From Streptomyces longispororuber (lineage in GTDB: Bacteria; Actinomycetota; Actinomycetes; Streptomycetales; Streptomycetaceae): a DNA stretch of 57,782 nt. Both the position numbers and the translations under genes were made by a program. The DNA lies in contig NZ_JAMOLN010000039.1 in NCBI RefSeq assembly GCF_024448165.1, positions 1 to 57,782 on the forward strand. The letters are read 5' to 3'. This document shows positions 23,734 to 32,563 of the stretch, piece by piece (the stretch's first letter is position 1; each line of letters begins with the position of its first letter). The notes under the pieces were generated by a model that did no database searches, was not told where the DNA came from, and was given only the letters and a program-made list of their open reading frames with translations.

Positions 23734-24972
23734 ATGGCCGCAGCGACGACCGGGGAAGGATCCGGCAGCCCGCGACTGGCCCGGCTGTCGAGGGAGCTGC
23801 GCGCCCGGGGGCGCGCGGCGCTCGACGACTTCTGGCGCGAACTCGCGCACACCGGAGGACCGTTGGTCGAGCCCGTCCCCGGCGCCCCGGACGAGCGTCT
23901 GGTGACGGTCGTCTGGCGCCAGGACCGGCCCGTGACGGGCGTCTACGTCATGGCCAACCGCGTCACCGACAAGCACCGGGCCCGCGACGGCATGATGCGC
24001 CGCCTCGACGACACGGACCTCTGGTACGTCGGCCTACGGCTGCCCCTCGGGCTGCGCTGCGGGTACCGCGTCCATCCGTTCGGCCCCGACGATCCGTGGC
24101 TGACGGCGGACGGGCCCCGCAGTGGCTCCTCGCGCGGGCTGCCGGACGACCGCTCGGACCCGTTCAACCACCGTGCCGACGGCCCGTTCGGCTCCCTGAT
24201 CGAGCTGCCCGGCGCGCCCTCGCTCGCCGAGTGGCCCACGTCCCGCACGCTCTCCCCCGCGCCCAGGAGCGACGCCTTCGACTTCCCGGCCGCCGACGGG
24301 ACGACGTACCGCGTACGCCGGTTCGTCCCCGCCCCCGACGACGGCGGACCCGCACCTGGACTGCTCGTCGTGTGCGACGGGGAGCGGTGGTTCGACCGGT
24401 ACGGCATCACGGCGGCGGTCACCGCGGCCGTCGACGCGGGCCGGATCGCGCCGACGGCCGTCATCGGCATCGAGGCGGGGTCCGGTCCCGCGGCCCGGAT
24501 GCGGCAGCTCGGCGCGAACCCGCGCTTCATCGACATGCTGGCCGACGAGCTGCTGCCCACGGTGACCGCAGGTCTGCCCCGGTGGGCCGGGCCCCGAAGC
24601 ACCGTGCTGTGCGGACAGAGCCTCGGCGGCCTCACCGCGCTCGCGGCGGCACTGCGCCGGCCCGACGCGTTCGGCACGGTGCTCGCCCACTCGGCGTCGA
24701 CCTGGTGGCGCCCCGGCATGACCGCGCGCCCGGCCGAACTGCCGGCCGGGGCCACCACCTGGCTGGCCGAACAGGCCGCGGCGGCGCCGGTCTCCGACGT
24801 CCGGATCCGGCTGGACGTCGGCTCCAACGAAGGCACGATGACCGACGACCTGCGGCGGCTGCACGGGCTGATGGCGGCCCGCGGCTTCGACGTCTCCCTC
24901 AACGTCTACCGGGGCGGGCACGACTACTCCTGCTGGGCGGCGGCCCTCGTCGACGGCCTCGCCCGGACGTGA
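23734..24972 (+). CDS. Enterochelin-esterase (Fes) homologue, active-site intact
   Basis: A 412-residue paralogue of the product of 20163-21497. The N-terminal early-set domain includes ERLVTVVWRQDRPVTGVYVM. The hydrolase domain has the nucleophile S296 in LCGQSLGGLTAL and the His region YRGGHDYSCWA. It should hydrolyse the ester backbone of a catecholate trilactone siderophore after uptake. ATG 23734 follows GAGGAGAAGGAG; a GTG at 23701 overlapping the permease stop is the alternative. It ends exactly where the convergent galactanase gene ends, with no spacer. Confidence 0.9.
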   Translation: MAAATTGEGSGSPRLARLSRELRARGRAALDDFWRELAHTGGPLVEPVPGAPDERLVTVVWRQDRPVTGVYVMANRVTDKHRARDGMMRRLDDTDLWYVGLRLPLGLRCGYRVHPFGPDDPWLTADGPRSGSSRGLPDDRSDPFNHRADGPFGSLIELPGAPSLAEWPTSRTLSPAPRSDAFDFPAADGTTYRVRRFVPAPDDGGPAPGLLVVCDGERWFDRYGITAAVTAAVDAGRIAPTAVIGIEAGSGPAARMRQLGANPRFIDMLADELLPTVTAGLPRWAGPRSTVLCGQSLGGLTALAAALRRPDAFGTVLAHSASTWWRPGMTARPAELPAGATTWLAEQAAAAPVSDVRIRLDVGSNEGTMTDDLRRLHGLMAARGFDVSLNVYRGGHDYSCWAAALVDGLART

Positions 24973-27012
24973 TCAGGGCGTCACGTCGGTCACCCGCCAT
25001 CGCTGGTTGGCGCCGGAGTTGGGCTGCCAGGTCCCGACGGGCGCACCCTCGTGCGTGGCCTGCCCGCCGACCTCCAGGAGACGCCCCGTGCCGGCGTTGA
25101 CGAACGTGTACGTGCCGTCGCCGGTCGTCGACAGGATCCACTGGGCCGCCGCGTCGCGGTCGTCCGTGTCGGGTTCGACGACCGGCACCCCGTCGCGGAC
25201 GGCGAGCCGCCTGCCGTCGGCGGCGCTGGTGAACACGTGGCGGTCGCGGCTCGCCGGGCCGTCCCCGCTGATCCGCGCGAGCCGCCAGCGCTGCCCGGCC
25301 GCCCCGGTCCCGGAACCGATGACGAGGGTGTCGGCGCCGTCGGCGACGGTGAGGTCCCTGCCGCTCTGCACGCCCGTCAGCTCGTAGGAGCGTCCCCTGC
25401 GCAGCGTCGCCGCGTCCCTGGCGACCCCGGACACGCCCTTGATCACGAACGTGGTCACGGACTGAGCGGGCACCGTGAAGGTGGCCGTGCGGCCCGTCAC
25501 CGCGACCGGTGGCTGCTCGGCCAGCTTGCCGTCGGCGCTGGTCACGACCGGAGTGACGGTCGCGCCCCGGCGCACGGCGGCGAACCTGGACAGGTCGAGC
25601 GTCACCGTGCGGGTGCCCGTGGTGCCGTTGACGTGCACGACCGTGGCGCCGTTGCCGCCGCGGGTGACCGCCGCGGTGCTGTTCGTGTCGTCGACCTTGA
25701 CGAGGCAGTCGCCCGGCCGGATGTAGTGGGTGAAGTTCCGGGCCGTGTCGAACTTGGTGTTCGTGTAGACCGGGCAGGTCTCCAGGGTGTCGTCGGGGCC
25801 GGCGCTGAAGGAGACCTGGATCTCGCCCCAGTTGCCGCCCTTGGCGGACTCACCGCCCGGCTTCATGTTGTCCCAGTCCTCGACGGGCTGCCAGAACACC
25901 CAGGCGCTGGGCTCCAGTTCCCGCAGGTCGTCGACGATGTGCTGGGCGAGGCCGAGGCCGGGCCGCATGTCGGTGAAGGACTGGCCGTCGCCCCAGTCGC
26001 CCTCCACCTCGCTCATCCACAGCGGCTTGCCGTCGGCCTTGGCGAGGTCGCGGACGGAGGTGCGGCCGCCGGTGCCGTACGTGTGGACGTTCATCTGGGC
26101 GACGTGGCGCTTCACGTCCGCCGGATAGCTGGTCCAGTTCGTGACGAAGGTCGTCGGGTTGGTCTCGTCCATGGCCGAGACGGCCGCGCCGGTCCGCGCC
26201 CTGCGCAGCGCGGCGTCGAGCGCCGGCACGATCTTCTGCTGGAGGCCGGGGCCGATGTGGCAGCCCTCCTGCCGGCCGCCGGTCGGATTGCCGTCGGCGC
26301 CCAGCTGGGTGCCCCAGTAGCTCGTGTTGGGCTCGTTGCACGGGTCGACGGTCTTCACCTTGATGCCGTGCGCCTTCTCCAGGCGCCGGGTGGCACCGGC
26401 CAGGTAGGCGGCGAAGTCGTCGACGGACGCCTCCTTCAGCTGGTCCTTCGACGCGTCGAAGCCGCCGGAGACGTAGCCGCTGACCGTCATGAAGTAGGGC
26501 GGCGAGTTGGAGAACGTCTCCCAGTGGGTGATGTCCTTCTTGATCCGGTCCACCCACCAGCGCTGGGTGGCGTCGGCGTCCTCGTTCCAGTGGTCCGCGT
26601 CGTCCGGGTCCCACCAGTCGGTGTCGCTGCGGGTGGTGCCCTCGGGCGCCTTCCACCAGCCCTCGACGGCGCCGCCCGCCCTCAGGTAGTCGGGCACGTC
26701 GGGGGCGTTGCCGCCGCCGATGTTGTAGCGGGCGATGTTCAGGGCGAGGCCGTCCCGTCCGAAGACGAGGTCGGCTATCCGCTCGCGAATCTCGTCCGGG
26801 TAGTGCCCGGTGGCGTTCGCGAACCAGACCAGGCTGGTGCCCCACCCCTCGAACCGGTCCTGCCGGTACGAGGGGTCGGGGGTGACCGTGACCGTCGCCG
26901 CGTCGGCCGCGGCGGCCGGTGCGAGGAACGGTGCGGCCGAGATCTGGGTTCCTGCGGCCGCGGCCGTGGCCGTGGCGACTGCGATGAACCGTCTGCGGGT
27001 CAAGCGCGCCAA
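24973..27012 (-). CDS. Secreted GH30 endo-beta-1,6-galactanase-like enzyme with ricin-type CBM13
   Basis: A 679-residue exported hydrolase. A twin-arginine signal (LTRRRFIAVA then an Ala-rich core) indicates Tat export. The GH30 catalytic barrel starts at DRFEGWGTSLVWFA. The acid/base is E227 in DPCNEPN and the nucleophile E335 in LWMSEVEG. This matches the subfamily with Streptomyces endo-beta-1,6-galactanases. A beta-sandwich extends to about residue 520, then a ricin-like lectin domain with QRW/AQW repeats reaches the end. The TTG start at 27012 has GGGAG 8 bases upstream. The frame stays open to 27861, but that part is antisense/shadow of the GH42 gene. It is the last gene of the galactan operon. 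Confidence 0.88.
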   Translation of the reverse strand: MARLTRRRFIAVATATAAAAGTQISAAPFLAPAAAADAATVTVTPDPSYRQDRFEGWGTSLVWFANATGHYPDEIRERIADLVFGRDGLALNIARYNIGGGNAPDVPDYLRAGGAVEGWWKAPEGTTRSDTDWWDPDDADHWNEDADATQRWWVDRIKKDITHWETFSNSPPYFMTVSGYVSGGFDASKDQLKEASVDDFAAYLAGATRRLEKAHGIKVKTVDPCNEPNTSYWGTQLGADGNPTGGRQEGCHIGPGLQQKIVPALDAALRRARTGAAVSAMDETNPTTFVTNWTSYPADVKRHVAQMNVHTYGTGGRTSVRDLAKADGKPLWMSEVEGDWGDGQSFTDMRPGLGLAQHIVDDLRELEPSAWVFWQPVEDWDNMKPGGESAKGGNWGEIQVSFSAGPDDTLETCPVYTNTKFDTARNFTHYIRPGDCLVKVDDTNSTAAVTRGGNGATVVHVNGTTGTRTVTLDLSRFAAVRRGATVTPVVTSADGKLAEQPPVAVTGRTATFTVPAQSVTTFVIKGVSGVARDAATLRRGRSYELTGVQSGRDLTVADGADTLVIGSGTGAAGQRWRLARISGDGPASRDRHVFTSAADGRRLAVRDGVPVVEPDTDDRDAAAQWILSTTGDGTYTFVNAGTGRLLEVGGQATHEGAPVGTWQPNSGANQRWRVTDVTP

Positions 27013-27071
27013 CGTGAGCTCCCGACGTCGTGGTGTGAGTGCGGTGTTGGTGGTGCTGGAACGGAGTGGTT

Positions 27072-29117
27072 CTAGGCGGAGGCGGGCTGCCGGAGGACGG
27101 CGACCTGCCGGGGCGCGAGGACGAGGCCGTCGCCCGCGGGACCGACGAGGACGTCGCCGGTGAGACCCGGCACCGCCACCTCCTCGTCGCTCCGGTTGAC
27201 CAGGAAGTGGTAGCGGTGCCCGGCGTCGCGCCGCACGACGTGCTCCACCGAACCCCGCGCCTGCTCCGGGAGTTCGCTGCTCACCCCGGCGGGCGCGAGC
27301 AGCTCGGGCAGCAGCACGGTCAGACCGTCGACGCCGAGGCGGGTGGAGACGTAGGCGGCCGAGCCGCGGCCGGTGCCGCGCCGGGTGACGGCCGGGCGGG
27401 CGGCGTACGTGCCGGTGCGGTACCCGGCGAGCACCTCGACGTCCGTGCCGGTGACGGAGATCCGGTCGGTCCACAGACTGCCCGTGGTGCCGTTGTCCAG
27501 GTCGACGGTGACGCCGTCGAGCAGCGGTCCGAACTCCTCGATGCGGATGCCGAGGACGTCGCGCAGGGCGCCCGGGTAGCCGCCGAGCCAGACGTGGTCG
27601 TTCTCGTCGACGATCGCGGAGAAGTACGTGGTGACGAGGTGGCCGCCGCCCTCGACGTACCGCGTGAGCTCCTTGGCGAGCGGCTGGGGCACCACGTGCA
27701 GCACGGGCGCGATGACGACGTCGTACGCGGACAGGTCGGTGCGGTGGGCGGGCACCACGTCGGCGCGGATCCCGAGGCGCAGGAGCGCCGAGTACCAGTC
27801 GAGGGCCTCGCGGTGGTAGTCGAGGCGCGAGCTGGGGTGGGAGTCCTGCTCGCCGGCCCACCAGGAGTCCCAGTCGAAGAGGATCGCCACCCTGGCGGGT
27901 TCGCGCTCACTGCCCGCGACGGGGGCGAGTGCGTCCAGGGTGCGGCCCAACTCGACGACGGCGCGGAAGAGTTCGCTGTCGGCGCCGGCGTGCGGGACCA
28001 TCGCCGAGTGGTACTTCTCGGCGCCGGCCACGGACTGGCGCCACTGGAAGAAGCAGACGGCATCGGCGCCGTGCGCCACGTGCAGCAGCGAGTCGCGGGC
28101 CAACTCCCCCGGCTGCTTGGGCAGGTTGACGGGCTGCCAGTTCACGGCGCTGGTGGAGTGCTCCATCAGGAACCACGGCCGGTGGCCCGCGATGCCGCTG
28201 CTGAGGTTGGCGGAGAAGGAGAGTTCGTCGCGGTCCTGCGGTCCTGGGATGACGTAGTGGTCGTTGGCGACGAAGTCCACCTCGGCGGCCCAGTCGGCGT
28301 AGTCCATGCCCTTGGTGCCGCCCATCACCATGAAGTTGGTGGTGACGGGCGTGTCCGGGGTGAGCTCGCGCAGGATCTCCCGCTCGGCCAGCAGGTGGTC
28401 CTTGAGCGCGTCCGACGAGAACCGCTTGAAGTCGAGCTGCTGCGTCGGGTTGGGGTGCGAGGCGGCGAGCCGGGGCGGCAGCAGCTGCTCCCAGTCGCTA
28501 TAGCGCTGGGACCAGAAGGCGGTCCCCCAGGCGTCGTTGAGGGCGTCGAGCGTCGTGTACCGGCGGCGCAGCCAGAGACGGAAGGCCCGGGCCGCGTCGT
28601 CGGAGTAGTCGTAGACGTTGTGGCAGCCCAGCTCGTTGTTGACGTGCCAGGCGACGAGGGCCGGGTGGTCGGCGTAGCGGGAGGCGAGCTTGCGCACCAG
28701 GTGCAGCGCGTGCTCGCGGAAGACGGGCGAGGTGGGCCGCCAGTGCTGGCGGGCGCCGGGCGACAGCGTCTCGCCGCTCGCGGTGACCGGCAGGATCTCC
28801 GGGTGCGCGGCGGTCAGCCACGGCGGCGGCGACGCGGTGGCGGTGGCCAGGTCGACGCCGATGCCGCCCGCGTGCAGCAGGTCCATGATCTCGTCGAGCC
28901 AGCCGAAGTCCCAGGTGTCGGCGGTGGGCTGGATCCTGGCCCAGGAGAAGATGGCGAGGGAGACGACGTTCACCCCGGCCTCGCGCATCAGCCGGATGTC
29001 GTCCGCCCACACCTCCCGTGACCACTGCTCGGGGTTGTAGTCGGCTCCGTAGCCGAGGCGCCGGGCGCCGTCCGAGCCCTTCGCGTACGGGAAACGGGAG
29101 GTGAGGGGGGCGGTCAT
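27072..29117 (-). CDS. GH42 beta-galactosidase
   Basis: A 681-residue glycoside hydrolase family 42 enzyme. The barrel begins LGYGADYNPEQWSREVW. The acid/base is E162 in HVNNELGCHN and the nucleophile E319 in FLMEHSTSAVNWQ. The trimerisation and C-terminal beta domains are full length. No signal peptide is seen, so it works inside the cell on imported galacto-oligosaccharides, removing beta-linked galactose. It lies between the binding-protein gene (41-bp gap) and the secreted GH30 gene in the LacI-controlled operon. Confidence 0.95.
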   Translation of the reverse strand: MTAPLTSRFPYAKGSDGARRLGYGADYNPEQWSREVWADDIRLMREAGVNVVSLAIFSWARIQPTADTWDFGWLDEIMDLLHAGGIGVDLATATASPPPWLTAAHPEILPVTASGETLSPGARQHWRPTSPVFREHALHLVRKLASRYADHPALVAWHVNNELGCHNVYDYSDDAARAFRLWLRRRYTTLDALNDAWGTAFWSQRYSDWEQLLPPRLAASHPNPTQQLDFKRFSSDALKDHLLAEREILRELTPDTPVTTNFMVMGGTKGMDYADWAAEVDFVANDHYVIPGPQDRDELSFSANLSSGIAGHRPWFLMEHSTSAVNWQPVNLPKQPGELARDSLLHVAHGADAVCFFQWRQSVAGAEKYHSAMVPHAGADSELFRAVVELGRTLDALAPVAGSEREPARVAILFDWDSWWAGEQDSHPSSRLDYHREALDWYSALLRLGIRADVVPAHRTDLSAYDVVIAPVLHVVPQPLAKELTRYVEGGGHLVTTYFSAIVDENDHVWLGGYPGALRDVLGIRIEEFGPLLDGVTVDLDNGTTGSLWTDRISVTGTDVEVLAGYRTGTYAARPAVTRRGTGRGSAAYVSTRLGVDGLTVLLPELLAPAGVSSELPEQARGSVEHVVRRDAGHRYHFLVNRSDEEVAVPGLTGDVLVGPAGDGLVLAPRQVAVLRQPASA

Positions 29118-29157
29118 GCACGTCCTTCCAGGGATGCGGTCACAAAGGGGGCGCGGG

Positions 29158-30501
29158 CTACTTCTCGACGGTGAAGCCCTGCTCGGTGCCGTACTTGACG
29201 GAGGCGTCCTGCCAGGACTTGAGGCCGGCGGTGAGCTTGGTCGAGGAGACGTACGCCTTGCCGACGGTGTCGTTGAAGATCGAGTTGGCGTACACCTGGT
29301 ACGGCAGGTACTTCCAGTCGGTGGGCACGCTCTTCGCGGACTCGGCGAAGATCTTGTTGGCCTTCTGGCCGCCGAAGTAGGGGAACTCGGTGTTCTGGAA
29401 CGACGGGGAGTTCAGGTCCTTCGTGGTCGCGGGGAACGCGCCGTTCTTGATGCGGGTCTGCACGCCGGCGCCGGAGTTGGCGTACTCGACGAAGGCATAG
29501 GCGAGTTCCTTGTTCTTGCCGAGCTCGGGCAGGGCGAGCGAGCTGCCGCCGTTCTCCGAGCTGGCGTTGGCGCCCTTCTCCCACTGCGGCATCGGGGCGA
29601 CGCGCCAGTCGCCGGACGCGCCCTTCACGCCGGAGGCGAAGTTGGCGGGCATCCAGGCGCCGGTGGGCAGGGTGGCGATGGTGCCGTCGCCGAGGCCCTT
29701 GTACCAGTCGTCGGTCCAGCCGGTGACGGGCGAGACGAGCTTCTCGTCGATCAGCTGCTGCCAGGTGTCGGTGTACTTCTTCGCGCCCGCGTCGGTGAAG
29801 TCGATGCCGACCTTGGTGCCGTCGACCTTGTAGGGGTGCGATCCGGCCTGCCACAGCAGGCTGGTGGTCAGGCCGGCGTCGCCGACGTCGCTGGTGATGT
29901 ACGCCTTCGGGTCGGCCTTGTGCAGCGTGCGGGCCGCCTCGACGTACTCGTCCCAGGTCGTCGGGACGGCGATCTTGTACTTGTCGAAGACCTTCTTGTT
30001 GTAGAAGAGCGCCATCGGGCCGGAGTCCATGGGCAGGCCGTAGACGCCGTCGCCGGACTTCACCGAGTTCCACGGGCCCGGTGAGTACGAGGACGCCAGC
30101 TTCTCGGCGCCGTACGCCTTGAGGTCGGTGATCTGCTTGGTCAGGGCGTACTGGCCGAGCGCGTAGTACTCGATCTGTGCGACGTCCGGGACGCCCTTCT
30201 TCGCGGAGATCGCGTTCGACAGGGCCTTGTACTGGTCGTTGTTGGTGCCCGCGTTGACCAGCTTGATGTCGACCTTCGGGTACTTCTTCTCGAAGTCGGC
30301 GGCGACCTGCTTGAGGGTGGGCTCCCACGCCCACACCGTGACGGTGCCGCCCTTCTTCAGGGCCGACTGGATGTCGGAGGAGCCGACCTTCTTGTCACCG
30401 GAGTCGTCGTCGGAGCCGCCGCAGGCGGTGGCTCCGAGGGCGAGGGCGCAGACGAGACCGAGGCCGCGCAGCAGGCGGCGGGAGTGCTTGGGCATGGGCA
30501 T
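29158..30501 (-). CDS. Sugar ABC transporter substrate-binding lipoprotein (galactan locus)
   Basis: A 447-residue family 1 solute-binding protein. The signal peptide ends in GATAC (lipobox, Cys27), so it is a surface lipoprotein. The domain runs from TVTVWAWEPTLKQVAADFEK through MDSGPMALFYNKKVFDKYKI to the C-terminal lobe. ATG 30501 is used, and ATG 30495 is equally possible. It is the third gene of the operon, after both permeases, which is an unusual order. The expected ligand is beta-1,6-galacto-oligosaccharide, judged from the flanking GH42 and GH30 genes. Confidence 0.92.
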   Translation of the reverse strand: MPMPKHSRRLLRGLGLVCALALGATACGGSDDDSGDKKVGSSDIQSALKKGGTVTVWAWEPTLKQVAADFEKKYPKVDIKLVNAGTNNDQYKALSNAISAKKGVPDVAQIEYYALGQYALTKQITDLKAYGAEKLASSYSPGPWNSVKSGDGVYGLPMDSGPMALFYNKKVFDKYKIAVPTTWDEYVEAARTLHKADPKAYITSDVGDAGLTTSLLWQAGSHPYKVDGTKVGIDFTDAGAKKYTDTWQQLIDEKLVSPVTGWTDDWYKGLGDGTIATLPTGAWMPANFASGVKGASGDWRVAPMPQWEKGANASSENGGSSLALPELGKNKELAYAFVEYANSGAGVQTRIKNGAFPATTKDLNSPSFQNTEFPYFGGQKANKIFAESAKSVPTDWKYLPYQVYANSIFNDTVGKAYVSSTKLTAGLKSWQDASVKYGTEQGFTVEK

Positions 30502-30570
30502 GCTTCCACTTCGTCGTGGTCCTACGGAGGGTGTTTCTGCCGGGGTACGGCGTGAACTGCGGTGCTGCGC

Positions 30571-31503
30571 CTACTCCTTGACGCTTCCGGCGGAGAGCCC
30601 GGACTGCCAGTACTTCTGGAGCAGCAGGAAGGCGGCGATCAGCGGCACGATGGTGAGCAGCGAACCGGTGAGCACCAGATGGGGGATGGCCTCGCCGCCG
30701 GCCGTCTGCGCCTGTTTGTTCCAGGAGTCCAGGCCGAGCGTGAGCGGGTACCAGTCGGGGTCCTTCAGCATGATCAGCGGCAGGAAGTAGTTGTTCCAGG
30801 TCGCGACCATGGTGAAGAGCAGCACGGTGACGGTGCCGGGGGCGAGCAGCGGCAGGGCGACCTGGAAGAAGGTGCGCAGCTCGCTCGCCCCGTCGATGCG
30901 GGCGGCCTCCATCAGCTCGGTGGGGATCGCCTCGGTGGCGAACACCCACATCAGGTACAGGCCGAACGGGGAGATCAGCGAGGGGATGATCACGGCCCAC
31001 GGGGTGTCGGTGAGCCCCATCTTGCTGAACATGAGGAACGTGGGGACGGCGAGTGCGGTGCCCGGCACCGCGACGGCCCCGATGACGACGGCGAACACGG
31101 CGCGCTTGCCGGGGAAGGCGAACTTGGCGAGCGCGTACCCGCCGAGGACCGCGAGGAAGGTGGCCCCGCCCGCGCCGACCACCACGTACAGGAGGGTGTT
31201 GAGGAGCCAGCGGCCGAAGACGCCGTCCTGGTAGGTGAAGGTCGTGCCGATGTTGTGCCAGAGGTCGAAGTCCCGGTCGAACCAGAGGCCGAACGAACGA
31301 GCCAGGCCCTGCTGGGACTTGGTGGCGCTGATCAGGAGCCAGACCAGCGGCAGCAGGCTGTAGACGAGGACGACGCCGGTGAGGACGGTCAGCAGGACGC
31401 TGCGGCGGGGCCGTCCCGGACGCGCGGCGCGCGGTGAACGCAGCCGCGGGGCCGGGGACTTGGGCGGCGCGGTGTTCCGCACGGAGCCGGTGGTGGTGGT
31501 CAT
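30571..31503 (-). CDS. Sugar ABC transporter permease, MalG-like (galactan locus)
   Basis: A 310-residue permease with a 35-residue basic N-terminus, about six membrane segments and the EAA loop MEAARIDGASELRTFFQVALP. ATG 31503 was chosen because AGGGAG lies about 10 bases upstream. A GTG at 31512 would give a GTGA overlap with the preceding permease. The apparent extension of the frame to 32361 is a shadow of that permease gene. The ATPase is absent and MsiK is the likely partner. Confidence 0.9.
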   Translation of the reverse strand: MTTTTGSVRNTAPPKSPAPRLRSPRAARPGRPRRSVLLTVLTGVVLVYSLLPLVWLLISATKSQQGLARSFGLWFDRDFDLWHNIGTTFTYQDGVFGRWLLNTLLYVVVGAGGATFLAVLGGYALAKFAFPGKRAVFAVVIGAVAVPGTALAVPTFLMFSKMGLTDTPWAVIIPSLISPFGLYLMWVFATEAIPTELMEAARIDGASELRTFFQVALPLLAPGTVTVLLFTMVATWNNYFLPLIMLKDPDWYPLTLGLDSWNKQAQTAGGEAIPHLVLTGSLLTIVPLIAAFLLLQKYWQSGLSAGSVKE

Positions 31504-31508
31504 CGCGC

Positions 31509-32405
31509 TCACGCTCCCTTGCGCATGCCGCGCAGCTGGACCACGTAGGCGACGATCATCGTGATCACGCCCATGACGATGGCGACCGTCGCGGAGTAGT
31601 TCTGCTGCTGGCCCGCGAAGGACAGCGAGTACGTGTAGAAGTTCGGGGTGTAGTCGGTGGTGATGGCGTTCGGCGCGAGCTTCTGCAGGATCGCGGGCTC
31701 GTTGAAGAGCTGGAAGCTGCCGATGACCGAGAAGATCGTGGCGATGACGAGGGCGCCGCGGATCGCCGGGAGTTTGATGGCGGTGATGACGCGCCACTGT
31801 CCGGCGCCGTCGATCTCGGCCGCCTCGTACAGCGAGTGCGGTACGACGCGCAGCGCGGCGAAGAAGATCAGCATGTTGTAGCCGACGAACTCCCAGGTCA
31901 CGATGTTGCCGATGGAGGCGAGGACCAGGTCGGCGGAGAGCGGGTCGGGCAGCTTCGTGCCGAGCGCGTCGTCGAGGTCGCCGACCAGGCCGTAGCGGGT
32001 GCCGTACATGAAGCCCCACATGAGGGTGGCGACGACGGCGGGGACCGCGTACGGGAGGAAGACGGTGATGCGGAAGAAGTCCTTGCCGTAGAGGCGGCCG
32101 CTGTCGATGGCGAGGGCGACGAGCAGGGCGATGCCCAGCATGATCGGCACCTGGATCAGCAGGAAGAGCCCGACGCGGGCCACGCCCTCCCAGAACTGAC
32201 TGTCCTGGAGCGCCTGTTGGTAGTTGTCCAGGCCCACGAAGGTGGTGCCGCCGATGAGTTGGGTCCTGAAGAGGCTCAGATAGACCGAGTACGCGAGCGG
32301 CGCGAGGAAGACCAGGGCGAAGACGAGCACGAAGGGGCCGATGAACCCCCATCCCGTCCACGAGCGGCGCCGCCTCACGGCGACCGGCGGTTGCAGCGTG
32401 GTCAT
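31509..32405 (-). CDS. Sugar ABC transporter permease, MalF-like (galactan locus)
   Basis: A 298-residue permease with six predicted membrane segments and the EAA loop YEAAEIDGAGQWRVITAIKLP. ATG 32405 follows GAGGGA; a longer frame to 32609 would run through both LacI-type operators and is rejected. It is the first gene of the operon that also encodes the second permease, the binding lipoprotein, GH42 and GH30. Confidence 0.91.
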   Translation of the reverse strand: MTTLQPPVAVRRRRSWTGWGFIGPFVLVFALVFLAPLAYSVYLSLFRTQLIGGTTFVGLDNYQQALQDSQFWEGVARVGLFLLIQVPIMLGIALLVALAIDSGRLYGKDFFRITVFLPYAVPAVVATLMWGFMYGTRYGLVGDLDDALGTKLPDPLSADLVLASIGNIVTWEFVGYNMLIFFAALRVVPHSLYEAAEIDGAGQWRVITAIKLPAIRGALVIATIFSVIGSFQLFNEPAILQKLAPNAITTDYTPNFYTYSLSFAGQQQNYSATVAIVMGVITMIVAYVVQLRGMRKGA

Positions 32406-32442
32406 CTCGCGTCCCTCACTCGTCCATGGGTCACTGGGCTCG

Positions 32443-32458
32443 ATGTTTGCGTAAACAT
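32443..32458. promoter_or_regulatory. LacI-type operator O1
   Basis: ATGTTTGCGTAAACAT is a 16-bp palindrome with one mismatched pair and the central CG typical of LacI-family sites. It lies 38 bp upstream of the permease start, in the divergent region shared with the LacI gene. Confidence 0.8.
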
Positions 32459-32487
32459 CCCTGGGCGCAAAGGGTCCGGCGGCTGCT

Positions 32488-32503
32488 ATGTTTACGTAAA
32501 CAT
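32488..32503. promoter_or_regulatory. LacI-type operator O2
   Basis: ATGTTTACGTAAACAT is a perfect 16-bp palindrome with central CG. Its centre is 45 bp from O1, about four helical turns, which places both sites on one face of the DNA. The regulator gene starts 61 bp further on, so autoregulation is likely. Confidence 0.82.
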
Positions 32504-32563
32504 TCGGTGGCGGCATGTCTACACTGCCCCGAGGACGACGGTCAAGAGTCGGTGAGGGACACG

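Noticed and set aside
27013..27861. In-frame extension of the GH30 gene upstream to 27861
   Set aside because: The translation is Arg/Pro/Gly-rich shadow sequence overlapping the GH42 gene; the TTG at 27012 has a ribosome site and gives a clean Tat signal.
31504..32361. Long frame extending the MalG-like permease upstream to 32361
   Set aside because: It is the shadow of the MalF-like permease gene on the same strand.
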